Part shown: positions 9,653 to 19,332 of the stretch, one piece after another
Layout: every line of letters starts with the position of its first letter
Position numbering within the stretch: the stretch's first letter is position 1
Origin: Paenibacillus tundrae
GTDB lineage: Bacteria > Bacillota > Bacilli > Paenibacillales > Paenibacillaceae
Direction of reading: 5' to 3'
DNA length: 64,000 nucleotides
NCBI RefSeq assembly: GCF_036884255.1
Contig: NZ_CP145605.1
Span: 1,984,001-2,048,000 of the forward strand
Notes under the pieces: generated by a model
What the model was told of the DNA's origin: nothing
The model's database searches: none
The model's input: only the letters and a program-made list of their open reading frames with translations
Program-made: the position numbers and the translations under genes

Positions 9653-11089
9653 TCACAGAAACTTACGATGGTGCTTCTTGCCATCATAGGTAAACCAGAT
9701 TGGTTTATCCTCTACACGGGTTTCCAGATGCACTGTGCGACCCCATAGCTTGTAGAGATAAGGAAGGGTGCGCTCCATATATTTAAGATCCAGCTCAATG
9801 CCTTCATATTGATGTTTGAGGACAAGCTCGCCAGTTCGCAAATAGTCTGCGTCTTGAACAACGAGGTAAGGAGAGCCGCCGTTTACGCGTGAGAATACAA
9901 GCTGATCACGTATGTTTTCCCAAGACTTGTCGGTAATTTTCCAGTCTGGGCCCTTTTTCTCAAATACGTATAGGTCAAGGTCTTCCGTTAATTGTTTGGT
10001 CATGTAATTGCGGATAAACGAGGTGTCTGAATCGAATTCACGAACCTCGAACATTTTGGCACGACCCATACCCGGTTTGCGTCCCAAACGCTCCCGCTCT
10101 TCCTTGGATGGATGATCCCATCGGTGTTCAATATCCTCGAATATTTTAAGTCCCAGGTAATATGGATTCAAGCTTTGTTTGGACGGCTGCACCACAGAGG
10201 AATTCAGCTTGGCGAATTCAATGGTGTCTTCACTACTAAGATCCAATTCGCGTATAATGCGTTGATGCCAGTACGAAGCCCAGCCTTCGTTCATGATTTT
10301 GGTTTCCATCTGTGGCCAGAAATAAAGCATTTCTTCGCGCATCATACTCATGATATCCCGCTGCCAATCGGTTAACACTTCGGAAAACTCTTGAATGAAC
10401 CACATCACATCTTTTTCCGGCTCAGGGGGGAAGTGATGGACTTTAATTCCATCTGCAGGAGTTGCCTCATCCTGTCTATCGTCCAGAGCCCATAAATCGT
10501 CATAACGCCCTTCAGGTCTAGGCGCTTTCTCCCCACGCTGTTCACGTATCTTCATTTCCATGTAACGTTGTTTGTCCAATTGACGGGGCTTAATGAGCTG
10601 TGGATCAACATGCTCCTGAATGGCAATGACAGCATCGATGAAGGCTTCCACGGCCTCCGTACCGTATTCCATCTCATAGTTGCTGATCCGGTCAGCTGTC
10701 GCTGCCATGCTCTCGACCATATTTCGGTTTGATTTAGAGAAGCGGGCATTGTTTTTGAAAAAGTCACAGTGCGCAAGCACGTGTGCCACAATGAGTTTAT
10801 TTTGAATAAGGGAGTTTCCGTCGAGCAAGAAGGCGTAACAAGGGTTAGAGTTGATCACAAGCTCGTATATTTTGCTAAGTCCAAAATCGTATTGCATCTT
10901 CATCTTATGAAAGGTTTTGCCAAAGCTCCAGTGGCTGAAACGAGTAGGCATGCCATAGGCGCCAAAAGTATAGATGATGTCTGACGGGCAAATTTCGTAA
11001 CGCATGGGGTAGTAATCTAGGCCGAATCCATCGGCAATCTCCATAATTTCGGCAATGGCATATTCAAGGTCGCGGATTTCATCGGTCAT
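9653..11089 (-). CDS. spoVR: SpoVR family sporulation protein
   Basis: 478 residues, the usual length for SpoVR. Recognisable segments include [18 protein letters not shown] and [14 protein letters not shown], an [15 protein letters not shown] stretch ([14 protein letters not shown]), and a WASYWHQRI motif. In B. subtilis SpoVR contributes to spore cortex formation; the biochemical activity is unknown. It overlaps yhbH by four bases (ATGA), so the two are translationally coupled. With PrkA it forms the prkA-yhbH-spoVR functional set, here split by about 9 kb. Confidence 0.95.
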   Translation of the reverse strand: MTDEIRDLEYAIAEIMEIADGFGLDYYPMRYEICPSDIIYTFGAYGMPTRFSHWSFGKTFHKMKMQYDFGLSKIYELVINSNPCYAFLLDGNSLIQNKLIVAHVLAHCDFFKNNARFSKSNRNMVESMAATADRISNYEMEYGTEAVEAFIDAVIAIQEHVDPQLIKPRQLDKQRYMEMKIREQRGEKAPRPEGRYDDLWALDDRQDEATPADGIKVHHFPPEPEKDVMWFIQEFSEVLTDWQRDIMSMMREEMLYFWPQMETKIMNEGWASYWHQRIIRELDLSSEDTIEFAKLNSSVVQPSKQSLNPYYLGLKIFEDIEHRWDHPSKEERERLGRKPGMGRAKMFEVREFDSDTSFIRNYMTKQLTEDLDLYVFEKKGPDWKITDKSWENIRDQLVFSRVNGGSPYLVVQDADYLRTGELVLKHQYEGIELDLKYMERTLPYLYKLWGRTVHLETRVEDKPIWFTYDGKKHHRKFL

Positions 11090-12252
11090 CCTACACTGCC
11101 TCCTTCGCGTTTCTGAAAAAAGCTGCGCAAAGCTTTGTATACTTCGCCTTTTTCTTTGATCACATAATACATGAACTGGTCCATCTTGATATGGCGATAA
11201 GCAGACATGAGTGTACTGCTGCGATTGTATTGGTTCACTTCGCCATAACCGAACATGTTGCTTCGTTTCATCAATTCACCGATCAGCTTCACACAACGCT
11301 CGTTGTCAGAGGTCAGATTATCCCCGTCAGAGAAATGAAAAGGATAGATGTTGTAGCTGGAAGGAGGGTAACGTGAATCAATAATGTCCAGTGCCTTCAT
11401 ATATACGGAGGAACAGATGGTGCCCCCGCTCTCGCCGCGGGTGAAGAATTCCTCTTCGGTGACCTCTTTTGCTTCGGTATGATGGGCAAGAAACACAATT
11501 TCGACCTTCTCATATTGACGACGCAGGAAACGAGTCATCCAGAAGAAGAAGCTGCGTGCGCAATATTTTTCGAAGGAACCCATCGATCCAGAAGTATCCA
11601 TCATCGCAATAATGACAGCGTTGGATTGTGGAATGATCTTATCTTCCCACGTCTTATACCGCAGATCGTCAGGACTGATGTGATGAATGCCGGGATTGCC
11701 CGTTGTTGCATTTCGCCGTAAGTTCTCCAAAATGGTTCGTTTCTTATCAATGTTAGACTGCATTCCTTTTTTGCGAATATCGTTGAACACGACCGTATGT
11801 GTCTCGATGAGATCTTTGTCCTTCTGTTTCAGATCTGGAAGCTCCAGTTCTGCAAATAACATATCTTCCAATTCCTCTATGCTAACTTCCGCTTCCACGA
11901 TGTCATGACCGGGCTGATCGCCGGCTTTTTCGCCTTTTCCTGGCTTCTGCGACGCAGGATCACGACCGATGACGTCACCGACCTGACTGTCACCATCACC
12001 TTGCCCCACATGTTTTTGCTTCTGGTAGTTATACACAAAACGGTACTCATCCAGACTGCGGATTGGTACCTTGATGATTTGTTTTCCATCAGACATGATG
12101 ATGTTTTCCTCCGTGATTAGATCCGGAAGATTTTGCTTAATGACATCTTTAACCTTTTGCTGATGGCGCTGTTGGTCCTGGTACCCTTTGCGGTGAAGCG
12201 ACCAATCTTCCCGGGATACGACGAACGAGTAAGGCTGGTGTGAATTTGACAT
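11086..12252 (-). CDS. yhbH: YhbH sporulation/stress protein (DUF444, VWA-like)
   Basis: About 388 residues from the ATG at 12252 ([10 protein letters not shown]), preferred over one five codons upstream because GGGGGGTG sits six bases before it. The central region is a von Willebrand-A-like fold with a MIDAS-type DTSGSMG motif, and the N-terminal half has a low-complexity charged stretch. The family (YeaH in E. coli) works with the PrkA kinase and SpoVR. It is first gene of a two-gene operon with spoVR. An ATATAC-type element lies upstream, but no sigma-E promoter could be assigned with confidence. Confidence 0.95.
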   Translation of the reverse strand: MSNSHQPYSFVVSREDWSLHRKGYQDQQRHQQKVKDVIKQNLPDLITEENIIMSDGKQIIKVPIRSLDEYRFVYNYQKQKHVGQGDGDSQVGDVIGRDPASQKPGKGEKAGDQPGHDIVEAEVSIEELEDMLFAELELPDLKQKDKDLIETHTVVFNDIRKKGMQSNIDKKRTILENLRRNATTGNPGIHHISPDDLRYKTWEDKIIPQSNAVIIAMMDTSGSMGSFEKYCARSFFFWMTRFLRRQYEKVEIVFLAHHTEAKEVTEEEFFTRGESGGTICSSVYMKALDIIDSRYPPSSYNIYPFHFSDGDNLTSDNERCVKLIGELMKRSNMFGYGEVNQYNRSSTLMSAYRHIKMDQFMYYVIKEKGEVYKALRSFFQKREGGSVG

Positions 12253-12647
12253 GTAGGCACCCCCCATTGATTACGCGGCACAGTTTGGCCTGTCGGTAAT
12301 TAAGTATATTCACGGGCGGGGACGATATGTGATGAGAGAGCATATAAAATGATACATTTATGAAGCGAGTAGCTTTGAATCCTTCGGAATAGTCGCATCC
12401 TGTGGGACGTTAAGCGCTATTTTAGACTAATTTGATTGGAATACATGTTATATCACGATTTCATTGCGATAATTTACAAAAAGCGGGAACAAGTATGATA
12501 AACTTCCTTTAGAATAGATAGGTGCGAGTTCAAAAAGTACGTTGTTACAAAACGTGTTTTGTAAGCCACAACGGACATTTGGAACAACCTCGAAATGGAA
12601 ATGATCCAGCATCCCACATGAGGATGTATGCAAAGGAAGGGTTTTAT
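12253..12647. other. Divergent intergenic region between yhbH and the MFS gene
   Basis: 395 bases. TATGAT at 12495-12500 with TTTACA at 12474-12479 (15-base spacing, short) may serve the MFS gene. ATGATACATTT near 12349 repeats half of the lasso-operon palindrome at 14300. No RNA gene or convincing small ORF was seen. Confidence 0.4.
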
Positions 12648-13985
12648 TTGGAGAAACGGGCGGTTAAAGCTTGGATTATGTATGATTGGGCTAATTCGGC
12701 TTATGCAACAACAGTGCTAGCAGCTGTGCTTCCTGTCTTCTATGCTTCAGTAGCAGCAGCGACACTAGATGCGGATACAGCCGCGTCTTATTTGGCGTAC
12801 ACGCATTCCATTGGTATGTTATGCGTAGCTTTACTCACACCTTTGTTGGGCACACTTTCCGATTTATCGGGACGTAAAGGGGACTTCCTACGAGTATTTG
12901 CCTTAATAGGCATAATGGCTACATTAGGATTCAGTATTGTAGGAGAAGGAGACTGGCTTCTGGCCTCCGTACTGCTCATTATTTCTACGATAGGTTTTGC
13001 GGGCGGTAATACATTTTATGATGCCATGTTGCCTGATCTTGTGCCGATCGAACGGCGAGAGATGATCTCTTCGAAGGGGTATGCATATGGTTATATCGGC
13101 GGAGGTTTGTTGTTAGCACTCAACTTGTTAATGATACAACAGCCAAGCTGGTTCGGCTTGGACAGTACATTAGCAGGTACTCGGCTTGCCTTTATCTCTG
13201 TAGCGATCTGGTGGTTGCTGTTTTCTATCCCAATCTTCCGCTTCGCTCCACGCCGTCCTGCGGCAAAAGATTTACCACAATCGTGGGGAGGATACGCCAG
13301 AGTAGGTGCACGAAGACTACGTCAAACCTTCAAACAGATGTTACGTTTTCCTCAATTAATACGGATGTTGGTTGCCTTTTGGTTTTTTAATGATGGAATT
13401 AATACCATTATCCTGATGGCGACTATTTATGGGACAAGTATCGGTATTGGGACTACGGATCTAATGCTTGCGCTGTTAATCACCCAATTCGTTGGTTTCC
13501 CATGTACGTTATTACTGGGGGCTTGGGCACAGCGTTGGGGAGCTAAACCAATATTGCTGGTAAGCTTGTCTGTGTACATATGTATCGTTATTCTCGGTTA
13601 TTTCATGACAGAGGCGCTTCATTTCTATATACTTGCCGGGCTTGTTGGTGTGGTACAGGGCGTCAGTCAGTCTACGGCTCGTTCCTTGTTCAGTAATCTG
13701 ATGCCTTCTGGCAGGACAGGGGAGTATTTTGGATTCGTCAACATAACAGGCAAATTTTCCTCTATCTTTGGGCCGTTTGTGTTCGGACTGGTAGGTCAAT
13801 TAACGGGTTCAAGTCGCTGGGGGATACTGTCTTTAATTTTCTTCTTTGTTGCAGGCATCGCCTTCTTGTTAATGGTCAAAGTACAGCAGGGAATTACGGA
13901 TGCTCAGCTTGCGGACCAGGAAGATCAGAAGCAGTGGGGCGGACATTCGCCCAAGGTTGGATCAGATATCAATGTATCAGGATAA
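12648..13985 (+). CDS. MFS transporter, UMF1/Atg22-like
   Basis: About 445 residues from the TTG at 12648, chosen because AAGGAAGGG lies six bases upstream and the protein then starts MEKRAVKAWIMYDWANSAYA. That is the family signature near the N terminus. Longer readings from 12522 or 12618 have no RBS. About 12 hydrophobic segments are visible, with the loop motif GTLSDLSGRKG after the second and third. The family is loosely annotated as amino-acid or vacuolar effluxers (UMF1); bacterial substrates are not established. Monocistronic, with a terminator about 150 bases downstream. Confidence 0.88.
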   Translation: MEKRAVKAWIMYDWANSAYATTVLAAVLPVFYASVAAATLDADTAASYLAYTHSIGMLCVALLTPLLGTLSDLSGRKGDFLRVFALIGIMATLGFSIVGEGDWLLASVLLIISTIGFAGGNTFYDAMLPDLVPIERREMISSKGYAYGYIGGGLLLALNLLMIQQPSWFGLDSTLAGTRLAFISVAIWWLLFSIPIFRFAPRRPAAKDLPQSWGGYARVGARRLRQTFKQMLRFPQLIRMLVAFWFFNDGINTIILMATIYGTSIGIGTTDLMLALLITQFVGFPCTLLLGAWAQRWGAKPILLVSLSVYICIVILGYFMTEALHFYILAGLVGVVQGVSQSTARSLFSNLMPSGRTGEYFGFVNITGKFSSIFGPFVFGLVGQLTGSSRWGILSLIFFFVAGIAFLLMVKVQQGITDAQLADQEDQKQWGGHSPKVGSDINVSG

Positions 13986-14138
13986 CTTCAAGCGTAGCAC
14001 TGGGGGAACAGCGATCGGAAGGTTGTTCTGTCATCGGAGTGGCAAGTGTAAATATTCTATAGTTCAATTCACATATCAGCTAAACATGAGATTATGAATC
14101 TTATCTGTCACTGGAATCCATCTCATAATCCTATAGAG

Positions 14139-14182
14139 CTTCAGGTCAGTTCATTCGTTGAACAGATCCTGGAGTTTTTTTA
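14139..14182 (+). terminator. Rho-independent terminator upstream of the lasso cluster
   Basis: CTTCAGG/CCTGGAG outer and GTTCA/TGAAC inner arms around TTCG, then seven T. It lies in a 473-base gene-free stretch (13986-14458) together with the lasso promoter. Confidence 0.8.
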
Positions 14183-14294
14183 TTTGGCGACAAGTCATAA
14201 ATGAGAAGATGACCGGAATAGGTATGGAGGGGTGATTCAACTACGGTAGCAACGAAGATTCGCACGAAAATTATGAAAAATTGAAAATAAAAGA

Positions 14295-14323
14295 TTGACA
14301 TGATACATTTTGTATCATAGAGT
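14295..14323 (+). promoter_or_regulatory. Lasso operon promoter with palindromic operator in the spacer
   Basis: TTGACA (14295-14300), a 17-base spacer and TAGAGT (14318-14323). The spacer is filled by a perfect palindrome ATGATACATTTTGTATCAT at 14300-14318 (8-bp arms, 3-base centre). Such placement is typical of a repressor operator. A second imperfect inverted repeat (AACGT and ACGTT arms) lies near 14340-14355. No dedicated regulator gene is inside the cluster. Confidence 0.7.
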
Positions 14324-14458
14324 AAAACTATGAATACATAACGTATCAAAAACGTTGTCGAAAGTACATATATTGTCTAGGCATACGAAATCACGTCTGA
14401 TCCTCGAGCTTTCCTGAGTATACCAACTGCATGCTTATTATATAAACAAAAGGAGAGG

Positions 14459-15733
14459 ATGCCATTGGTAGATATTCAAGGTAACGGACTTGTATTTTTA
14501 CTTTGTGTCCCTCGCAGTGGAAGTTCACTCTCCACCGTCATGTTACAAAATCACAGCCGCATATTTGCCACGCAAGAGATGTGGTTCCTAATGAGTCTGG
14601 TCGATCTGGCCAAAGCAGAACCTCGCCCCTATGGTGGAAATGCCATCATTCGTCAGTTCTATAGCGCGATGGTGTCTGAGGATGTATTTGAACAAGCATG
14701 TCGAAGGTTCGCCCTAGAAATCTATAATGGTTTCCTACAAGGCAGCGGGGCAGACTTCGTTGTAGATAAATCTCCGCGTTACTATTATATGCTGGAATGG
14801 CTTGATCGTCTTTTTCCACAGTCCAAGCGAATTCATCTCCAGCGTAATCCACTTTCCATTGCTGCATCATTCAAAAAAGTTAACCGTAACTCAGGCAATG
14901 GATTCGAACTCATTCAGAGTTTACAAAGTCCCGAATTAAATATGAGAGCCGTTGACCTGACCTTAGGTTTGCTCAGACTAAATGATTACTTTGAGGTGGA
15001 GCATCCTCAAGCTTATGAGATAAAGTATGAACAACTCGTCGCAAGCCCCAAGGACGAACTGGAGAACTTATGTACCTTTCTCGGGATCAGCTACGAAGAG
15101 GGCATGGAGCAATATGGACGGTTTGTGGATACAACGAAATCCAATATGTTCTACAGCATGGGTGTAGGCGATCCGTTCTTGGCATCACATCAGGAAGCAC
15201 ACAAGGATTCAATTAACAACTGGAAAAGTATACTTAATCATCAAGAAGTTGAGCTATATTGCCGAACTATTGGAGCAGATTTGTTTCATCGAATGGGGTA
15301 CAGCCAGCAGTTAGAGGAAGCGGAGCAATGGACGGGTGTACGTTATGAAGCCAGCGCAGATCAAGAGGTTGTGGAACGACTTACACGTCAATTCACAAAA
15401 GCAACCGGATGTGAGTGGCAGCCTCATTACCGAATAAAGCCTGAAGCTGCAGCAATACATTCCGAGCTTGAAAGAACAGATGCTACAGATACACAGCAAG
15501 CATCAGCACCCGATCCAACGCTAGCTGCATTAGCAACGATAAGGCAATTGGAAGCTGCATTACGGGCTGCGGATCATCGGTTAGAGCGAGGATATAACGA
15601 GCGCGAGCGATTAAAGATGCAACTAGCCTCGACGCAAAGCAAGATACAGCGGATCAAATCCTTGATTCCATTTGGTCATCAGCTTAGTGCCTGGGCATCC
15701 CAGCGCAAGATTCTACGGGGAGGAAAGTCATGA
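14459..15733 (+). CDS. Sulfotransferase, first gene of the lasso peptide operon
   Basis: 424 residues. A PAPS-binding P-loop (VPRSGSS, residues 17-23) and a 3'-phosphate-binding segment (LQRNPLSIAASF, residues 128-139, with Arg129 and Ser133) place it in the sulfotransferase family. Residues 350-405 are charged and helical, possibly coiled. It transfers sulfate from PAPS to hydroxyl groups. It overlaps the cyclase gene by four bases, so the lasso peptide or an intermediate is the likely substrate. The ATG has its RBS (AAAGGAGAGG) only about 3 bases away; the TTG at 14465 is better spaced and may be the true start. The target residue is not known. Confidence 0.88.
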   Translation: MPLVDIQGNGLVFLLCVPRSGSSLSTVMLQNHSRIFATQEMWFLMSLVDLAKAEPRPYGGNAIIRQFYSAMVSEDVFEQACRRFALEIYNGFLQGSGADFVVDKSPRYYYMLEWLDRLFPQSKRIHLQRNPLSIAASFKKVNRNSGNGFELIQSLQSPELNMRAVDLTLGLLRLNDYFEVEHPQAYEIKYEQLVASPKDELENLCTFLGISYEEGMEQYGRFVDTTKSNMFYSMGVGDPFLASHQEAHKDSINNWKSILNHQEVELYCRTIGADLFHRMGYSQQLEEAEQWTGVRYEASADQEVVERLTRQFTKATGCEWQPHYRIKPEAAAIHSELERTDATDTQQASAPDPTLAALATIRQLEAALRAADHRLERGYNERERLKMQLASTQSKIQRIKSLIPFGHQLSAWASQRKILRGGKS

Positions 15734-17661
15734 GCGCCATTGCGGGGATTGTTCACACCGAGGGTCAAGAAGCATTGTGGGAAGATAGTTGGCGGTTGTA
15801 TGCCAGCTTGGGTCATATTCCAGCGGACACGACAGGAGTGTGGAAAGGCAATGAAGCATTCCTAAGCTGTCATGCACAGTGGATTACACCAGAATCAGTT
15901 CATGAAAAAACACCTTTATATGACGAGGCTAGCGGCCTCTCTATTACCGCCGATGCTATCTTGGACAATCGGGAGCAATTAGCAGACCAATTGCAGATAT
16001 CCAGAAGAGAATTAGCTGAGTTGGCAGATAGTGAGTTAATTCTAAGAGCTTATCAACGATGGCAGACAGACGTGACAAGCAAGCTGCTTGGAGACTTTGC
16101 TTTTGCCATCTGGGATGAACGCAAGCGTACGTTGTTTGCGGCTAGAGATATTACGGGCATGAGATCCCTGTACTATCGCCATGATGGACAGCGCTTTGCC
16201 TTCTGCACCCTAATGAATCCTCTGTTGTCCTTGGAGGGTGTTTCCAAAGAATTAAGCGAATCCTGGTTAGCTGAGTTTCTCGCGATCCCCGCAATGCATG
16301 GCGCAGCAGACATTCAATTGACTGCATATCGGGGCGTGAGGCAGCTGCCTCCGGCTCATACGCTGCTTTTTCGAGACGGTAAGATCGAGTTGAACCAGTA
16401 TCATCGCTGGGATGAGGTTGAACCGCTTCGCCTCAAATCAGATGGAGAGTATGTAGAAGCATTCCGTGATGTTTTTGCACAAGCTGTAAGCACACGATTG
16501 CGGACTCATCGGCAAGTCGCTGCTGCCTTAAGCGGTGGCCTTGACTCAGGAGCGGTTGTTGGTTTTGCCTCAGGTACATTGCGAAGCCAAGGGAAAAAGC
16601 TGAACGCCTATAGTTATGTCCCTGTGTCCGATTTCAAAGATTATACACCCAAAACATTGCTTGCAGATGAACGACCTTTCATTCGATCTACGGTGAATCA
16701 TGTAGGCAACATTTCGGAGAATTATCTGGATTTTGAAGGCAGAAGTCCCTTCAGTGAAGTGGATACATGGCTTGAGATGATGGAGATGCCGTATAAATTT
16801 TTTGAAAATTCGTTCTGGATTCGCGGCTTTTACGAAAAGGCCAGTGAGCAGGATGCGGGCGTTTTACTCACTGGAGCAAGGGGCAACTTTACGATCTCCT
16901 GGGGACCGGCACTAGAATATTACGCAAGCTTAATGCGAAGTGGACGCTGGGTGAGACTATTCAAAGAAATGAAGCAATATAGTGAACGTACAGGGATGAA
17001 ATTTTCACGGATTGCTCGAATCACAGCGCAGAAGGCGTATCCAGAGCGATTTCAGTCATCTCGAAGTGGTGGAATTCCACACGCAACCAATCAATTAATT
17101 CATCCTGAATTCGCCCAAAAAACAGGCGTGTTGGATCGTTTGGGTTCACTGGTTGTGCTACAAGGTGGGGCACAGGCAGACGCCCTGAAAGTGAGAGCAG
17201 AGAAGTTCAACAATTTGGCGATTGCGAGCAAAAATGGGGCAATGGCAACAAAATGTTCACTCCGTTATCGTGCCTGGGAACGAGATCCTACGAGTGATGC
17301 ACGTGTGATACAGTTTTGCCTCTCTGTACCGATTGAGCAGTATGTTAATCAAGGTACAGACCGATCATTAATCCGCCGGGCAACGTCACCCGAGTTACCG
17401 GATAATGTGAGACTGAATCAGCGTGTACGAGGTGTTCAGCCAGCCGATTGGTTACATCGTATGATTCCGGATTGGGGAGCATTCACAAGTGAAATTCGGG
17501 CATTGTGTTCTGATAGTCGAGTAGCTGGCATATTAAACACGGATCGAATCTATGCAGCTCTTCAAAACATACCTCAGCCTCGTCCTGAGCTTGCATCGCA
17601 TCCTGACTTGCGCTTAATGATGCATAGCCTCATTGTGTATCGGTATATCCGGCAATTCTGA
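15730..17661 (+). CDS. Lasso peptide macrocyclase (asparagine synthetase-like, protein C)
   Basis: 643 residues. The N-terminal glutaminase-like domain starts MSAIAGI and so lacks the catalytic Cys2 of true asparagine synthetases, as lasso cyclases do. The C-terminal synthetase domain has the ATP-pyrophosphatase loop ALSGGLDSG. Lasso C proteins adenylate the Asp or Glu side chain at core position 7-9 and close the isopeptide ring with the N terminus. The gene sits between the sulfotransferase (4-base overlap) and the precursor (63 bases downstream), which makes an ordinary AsnB unlikely. Confidence 0.95.
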   Translation: MSAIAGIVHTEGQEALWEDSWRLYASLGHIPADTTGVWKGNEAFLSCHAQWITPESVHEKTPLYDEASGLSITADAILDNREQLADQLQISRRELAELADSELILRAYQRWQTDVTSKLLGDFAFAIWDERKRTLFAARDITGMRSLYYRHDGQRFAFCTLMNPLLSLEGVSKELSESWLAEFLAIPAMHGAADIQLTAYRGVRQLPPAHTLLFRDGKIELNQYHRWDEVEPLRLKSDGEYVEAFRDVFAQAVSTRLRTHRQVAAALSGGLDSGAVVGFASGTLRSQGKKLNAYSYVPVSDFKDYTPKTLLADERPFIRSTVNHVGNISENYLDFEGRSPFSEVDTWLEMMEMPYKFFENSFWIRGFYEKASEQDAGVLLTGARGNFTISWGPALEYYASLMRSGRWVRLFKEMKQYSERTGMKFSRIARITAQKAYPERFQSSRSGGIPHATNQLIHPEFAQKTGVLDRLGSLVVLQGGAQADALKVRAEKFNNLAIASKNGAMATKCSLRYRAWERDPTSDARVIQFCLSVPIEQYVNQGTDRSLIRRATSPELPDNVRLNQRVRGVQPADWLHRMIPDWGAFTSEIRALCSDSRVAGILNTDRIYAALQNIPQPRPELASHPDLRLMMHSLIVYRYIRQF

Positions 17662-17724
17662 TACCGGGTGGTGCTATTGATTGGTGCCTAATCCAACATG
17701 CACTCATGAAAGGGGGTGAACACA

Positions 17725-17865
17725 ATGCAAATCGAAAAAAAGCAATGGCAAGCTCCAGCACTTGAAGTTTTGGAAGTAAACCAAACCCTCGCAGGTAAAG
17801 GTTACAGACAAATCGACTGGATCACAGAACACGATGCTGATCTGTATGATCCACCTGTTTCCTAA
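17725..17865 (+). CDS. Lasso peptide precursor, paeninodin-like
   Basis: 46 residues with a very strong RBS (AAAGGGGGTGA). The leader (1-22) has the WxxP version of the YxxP recognition motif (WQAP, 8-11), hydrophobic residues LEVLEV, and the conserved Thr21 at position -2. The predicted core is residues 23-46: it begins AGKG, has Asp at core position 9 for an Ala1-Asp9 isopeptide ring, and ends with an acidic tail (EHDADLYDPPVS). Tyr at core 19 lies between acidic residues and Ser24 is the C terminus. In paeninodin the C-terminal Ser is phosphorylated by the cluster kinase. Leader and core limits follow from family rules. Confidence 0.95.
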   Translation: MQIEKKQWQAPALEVLEVNQTLAGKGYRQIDWITEHDADLYDPPVS

Positions 17866-17897
17866 GTAAGAAGCAATAAGCATTGTCATTATACTTA

Positions 17898-17971
17898 AAG
17901 GGCGGAAAGGCAATAGCTTTCTTTTCGCCTCCGCCCTTATATTAAGCAACACCAATATAAGGGCTTTTTTT
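17898..17971 (+). terminator. Overlapping hairpins and terminator between precursor and kinase genes
   Basis: Hairpin 1 pairs AAGGGCGG (17898-17905) with CCGCCCTT (17931-17938), extended by AGGC/GCCT. Hairpin 2 pairs GCCCTTATATT (17933-17943) with AATATAAGGGC (17954-17964) and is followed by seven T. Both use 17933-17938, so only one can form. Hairpin 2 is an intrinsic terminator. Partial termination here would give excess precursor mRNA over downstream genes. Confidence 0.85.
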
Positions 17972-18085
17972 ACTTTTTTTAATGGGTCGGCCGTACCGTT
18001 CAAAATACGTTAGCTCATTATGCTTACTACTGCAAGCAGATGCTTTAAATATGCATGTTTAATAACTTGCCAAGAGGAGGCGTTT

Positions 18086-19033
18086 ATGTTGTCTCTGCGT
18101 TATGAAGCTTATGGATTACATTGGATAAGCCAGATTCACATGCCCGAGCTCCGGATTGTGCCAAGCGGTCATGAACCGATGACGAAGACCACGGACGTAT
18201 ACATAGAGTCCACCGATTTAACTGCCCTGTGGGAGTCATGGGATGTGGGGGAAAGTAACTTTGTATGCAGAGAAGGGAGCCTTTTTTTTCGGGTAGCTGG
18301 AACAGGACTCTTCTTCATGGAGCAAGGACGGCGTATCCTGGTATCTCCTGAACCGGGAGCTGAAGAGAAAAAAGTCCGTTTATACATTCTGGGCACATGT
18401 ATGGCTGTAATTATGATGCAGCGTAGCATACTTCCACTTCATGGGAGTGCTGTAGTCATTGATGGGTGGGCCTATGCATTTGTTGGTCACTCTGGTGCAG
18501 GGAAGTCTACATTATCGGCCGCACTTGCCTCACGCGGTTACCCGCTTATGACCGATGATGTGGTTGCACTGACGTGGGATGCAGGCGGAAGAGCCATTGT
18601 ATCGCCGGGATATCCTCAACAGAAGTTATGGCAATCCAGCTTAGATGGCTTCGGGATGAACGAGCAGAACTATGCAACCATTCATGCCGAGGTAACAAAA
18701 TATGCGATACCTGTTCAGCATTATTTTCATGATCGGGCTGTTCCTCTTGCGGGAATATTCGAATTAGATCCGAGGCCGGAGGAAGCTTCAGCAAGCATTC
18801 AAATGACAGAAGTCACGGGATTGGAGCGGTTGCACCTGTTGTGTACACATACGTTTCGAAGCACGCTTGTATCACGTCAAGGACTCGCACAATGGTTGTT
18901 CGAGACCGTCTCTAGGTTGTCTGCAAGTATAGAAGTTCACCGAATTACGAGGTCAGGCTCTGATTTTACGGCGTTTGAGATGGTAGATCGGATCGTAGAC
19001 CATGTACGCAAAGGAGTGTATACAGAACAATGA
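18086..19033 (+). CDS. Lasso peptide kinase (HPr kinase-like, PadeK type)
   Basis: About 315 residues from the ATG at 18086, preceded by AAGAGGAGG; a longer reading from 18020 lacks an RBS. It has LPLHGSAV followed by the Walker A loop GHSGAGKST (134-142) and a MTDDVVAL acidic motif, as in HPr kinases and the lasso tailoring kinases. PadeK of the paeninodin cluster phosphorylates the C-terminal Ser of the precursor. The precursor here also ends in Ser, so the same reaction is expected. It overlaps the RRE gene by four bases. It is not the housekeeping HPr kinase, which sits with lgt. Confidence 0.92.
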   Translation: MLSLRYEAYGLHWISQIHMPELRIVPSGHEPMTKTTDVYIESTDLTALWESWDVGESNFVCREGSLFFRVAGTGLFFMEQGRRILVSPEPGAEEKKVRLYILGTCMAVIMMQRSILPLHGSAVVIDGWAYAFVGHSGAGKSTLSAALASRGYPLMTDDVVALTWDAGGRAIVSPGYPQQKLWQSSLDGFGMNEQNYATIHAEVTKYAIPVQHYFHDRAVPLAGIFELDPRPEEASASIQMTEVTGLERLHLLCTHTFRSTLVSRQGLAQWLFETVSRLSASIEVHRITRSGSDFTAFEMVDRIVDHVRKGVYTEQ

Positions 19034-19329
19034 ATATGACCCAACCAATCCAAGAACAGGATCGCTTTGTACAGAAGGAAGGCCATCTCGTCAGTGATAT
19101 GGGCGGTGAGAAGGTCATGATGAGCATTCAAAGTGGCAGGTATTACAATCTGGGCAGTACAGGGGGACACATCTGGGAATTGATTGCGGAGGAGCGCACA
19201 TTGGCTGAGCTGGTAGATGCACTTGCCTCGGAGTATGAGATTGATCCTGAGATTTGTCGTGTGCAGGTTGTTCAGTTTCTGGAGCATTTGACCCGTGAGG
19301 GATTAATTAACGTCACCCGTGGAGCATAG
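19030..19329 (+). CDS. PqqD-like RiPP recognition element (lasso B1)
   Basis: 99 residues of the PqqD fold: a beta-stranded N-terminal part (VMMSIQSGRYYNLGSTGGHIWELI) then helices (LADALASEYEIDPEI-like). In lasso clusters this RRE protein binds the leader peptide and delivers it to the B2 protease. Start overlaps the kinase stop (ATGA), and B2 follows after three bases. The split B1/B2 arrangement is usual for Gram-positive lasso clusters. Confidence 0.93.
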   Translation: MNMTQPIQEQDRFVQKEGHLVSDMGGEKVMMSIQSGRYYNLGSTGGHIWELIAEERTLAELVDALASEYEIDPEICRVQVVQFLEHLTREGLINVTRGA

Positions 19330-19332
19330 AGA

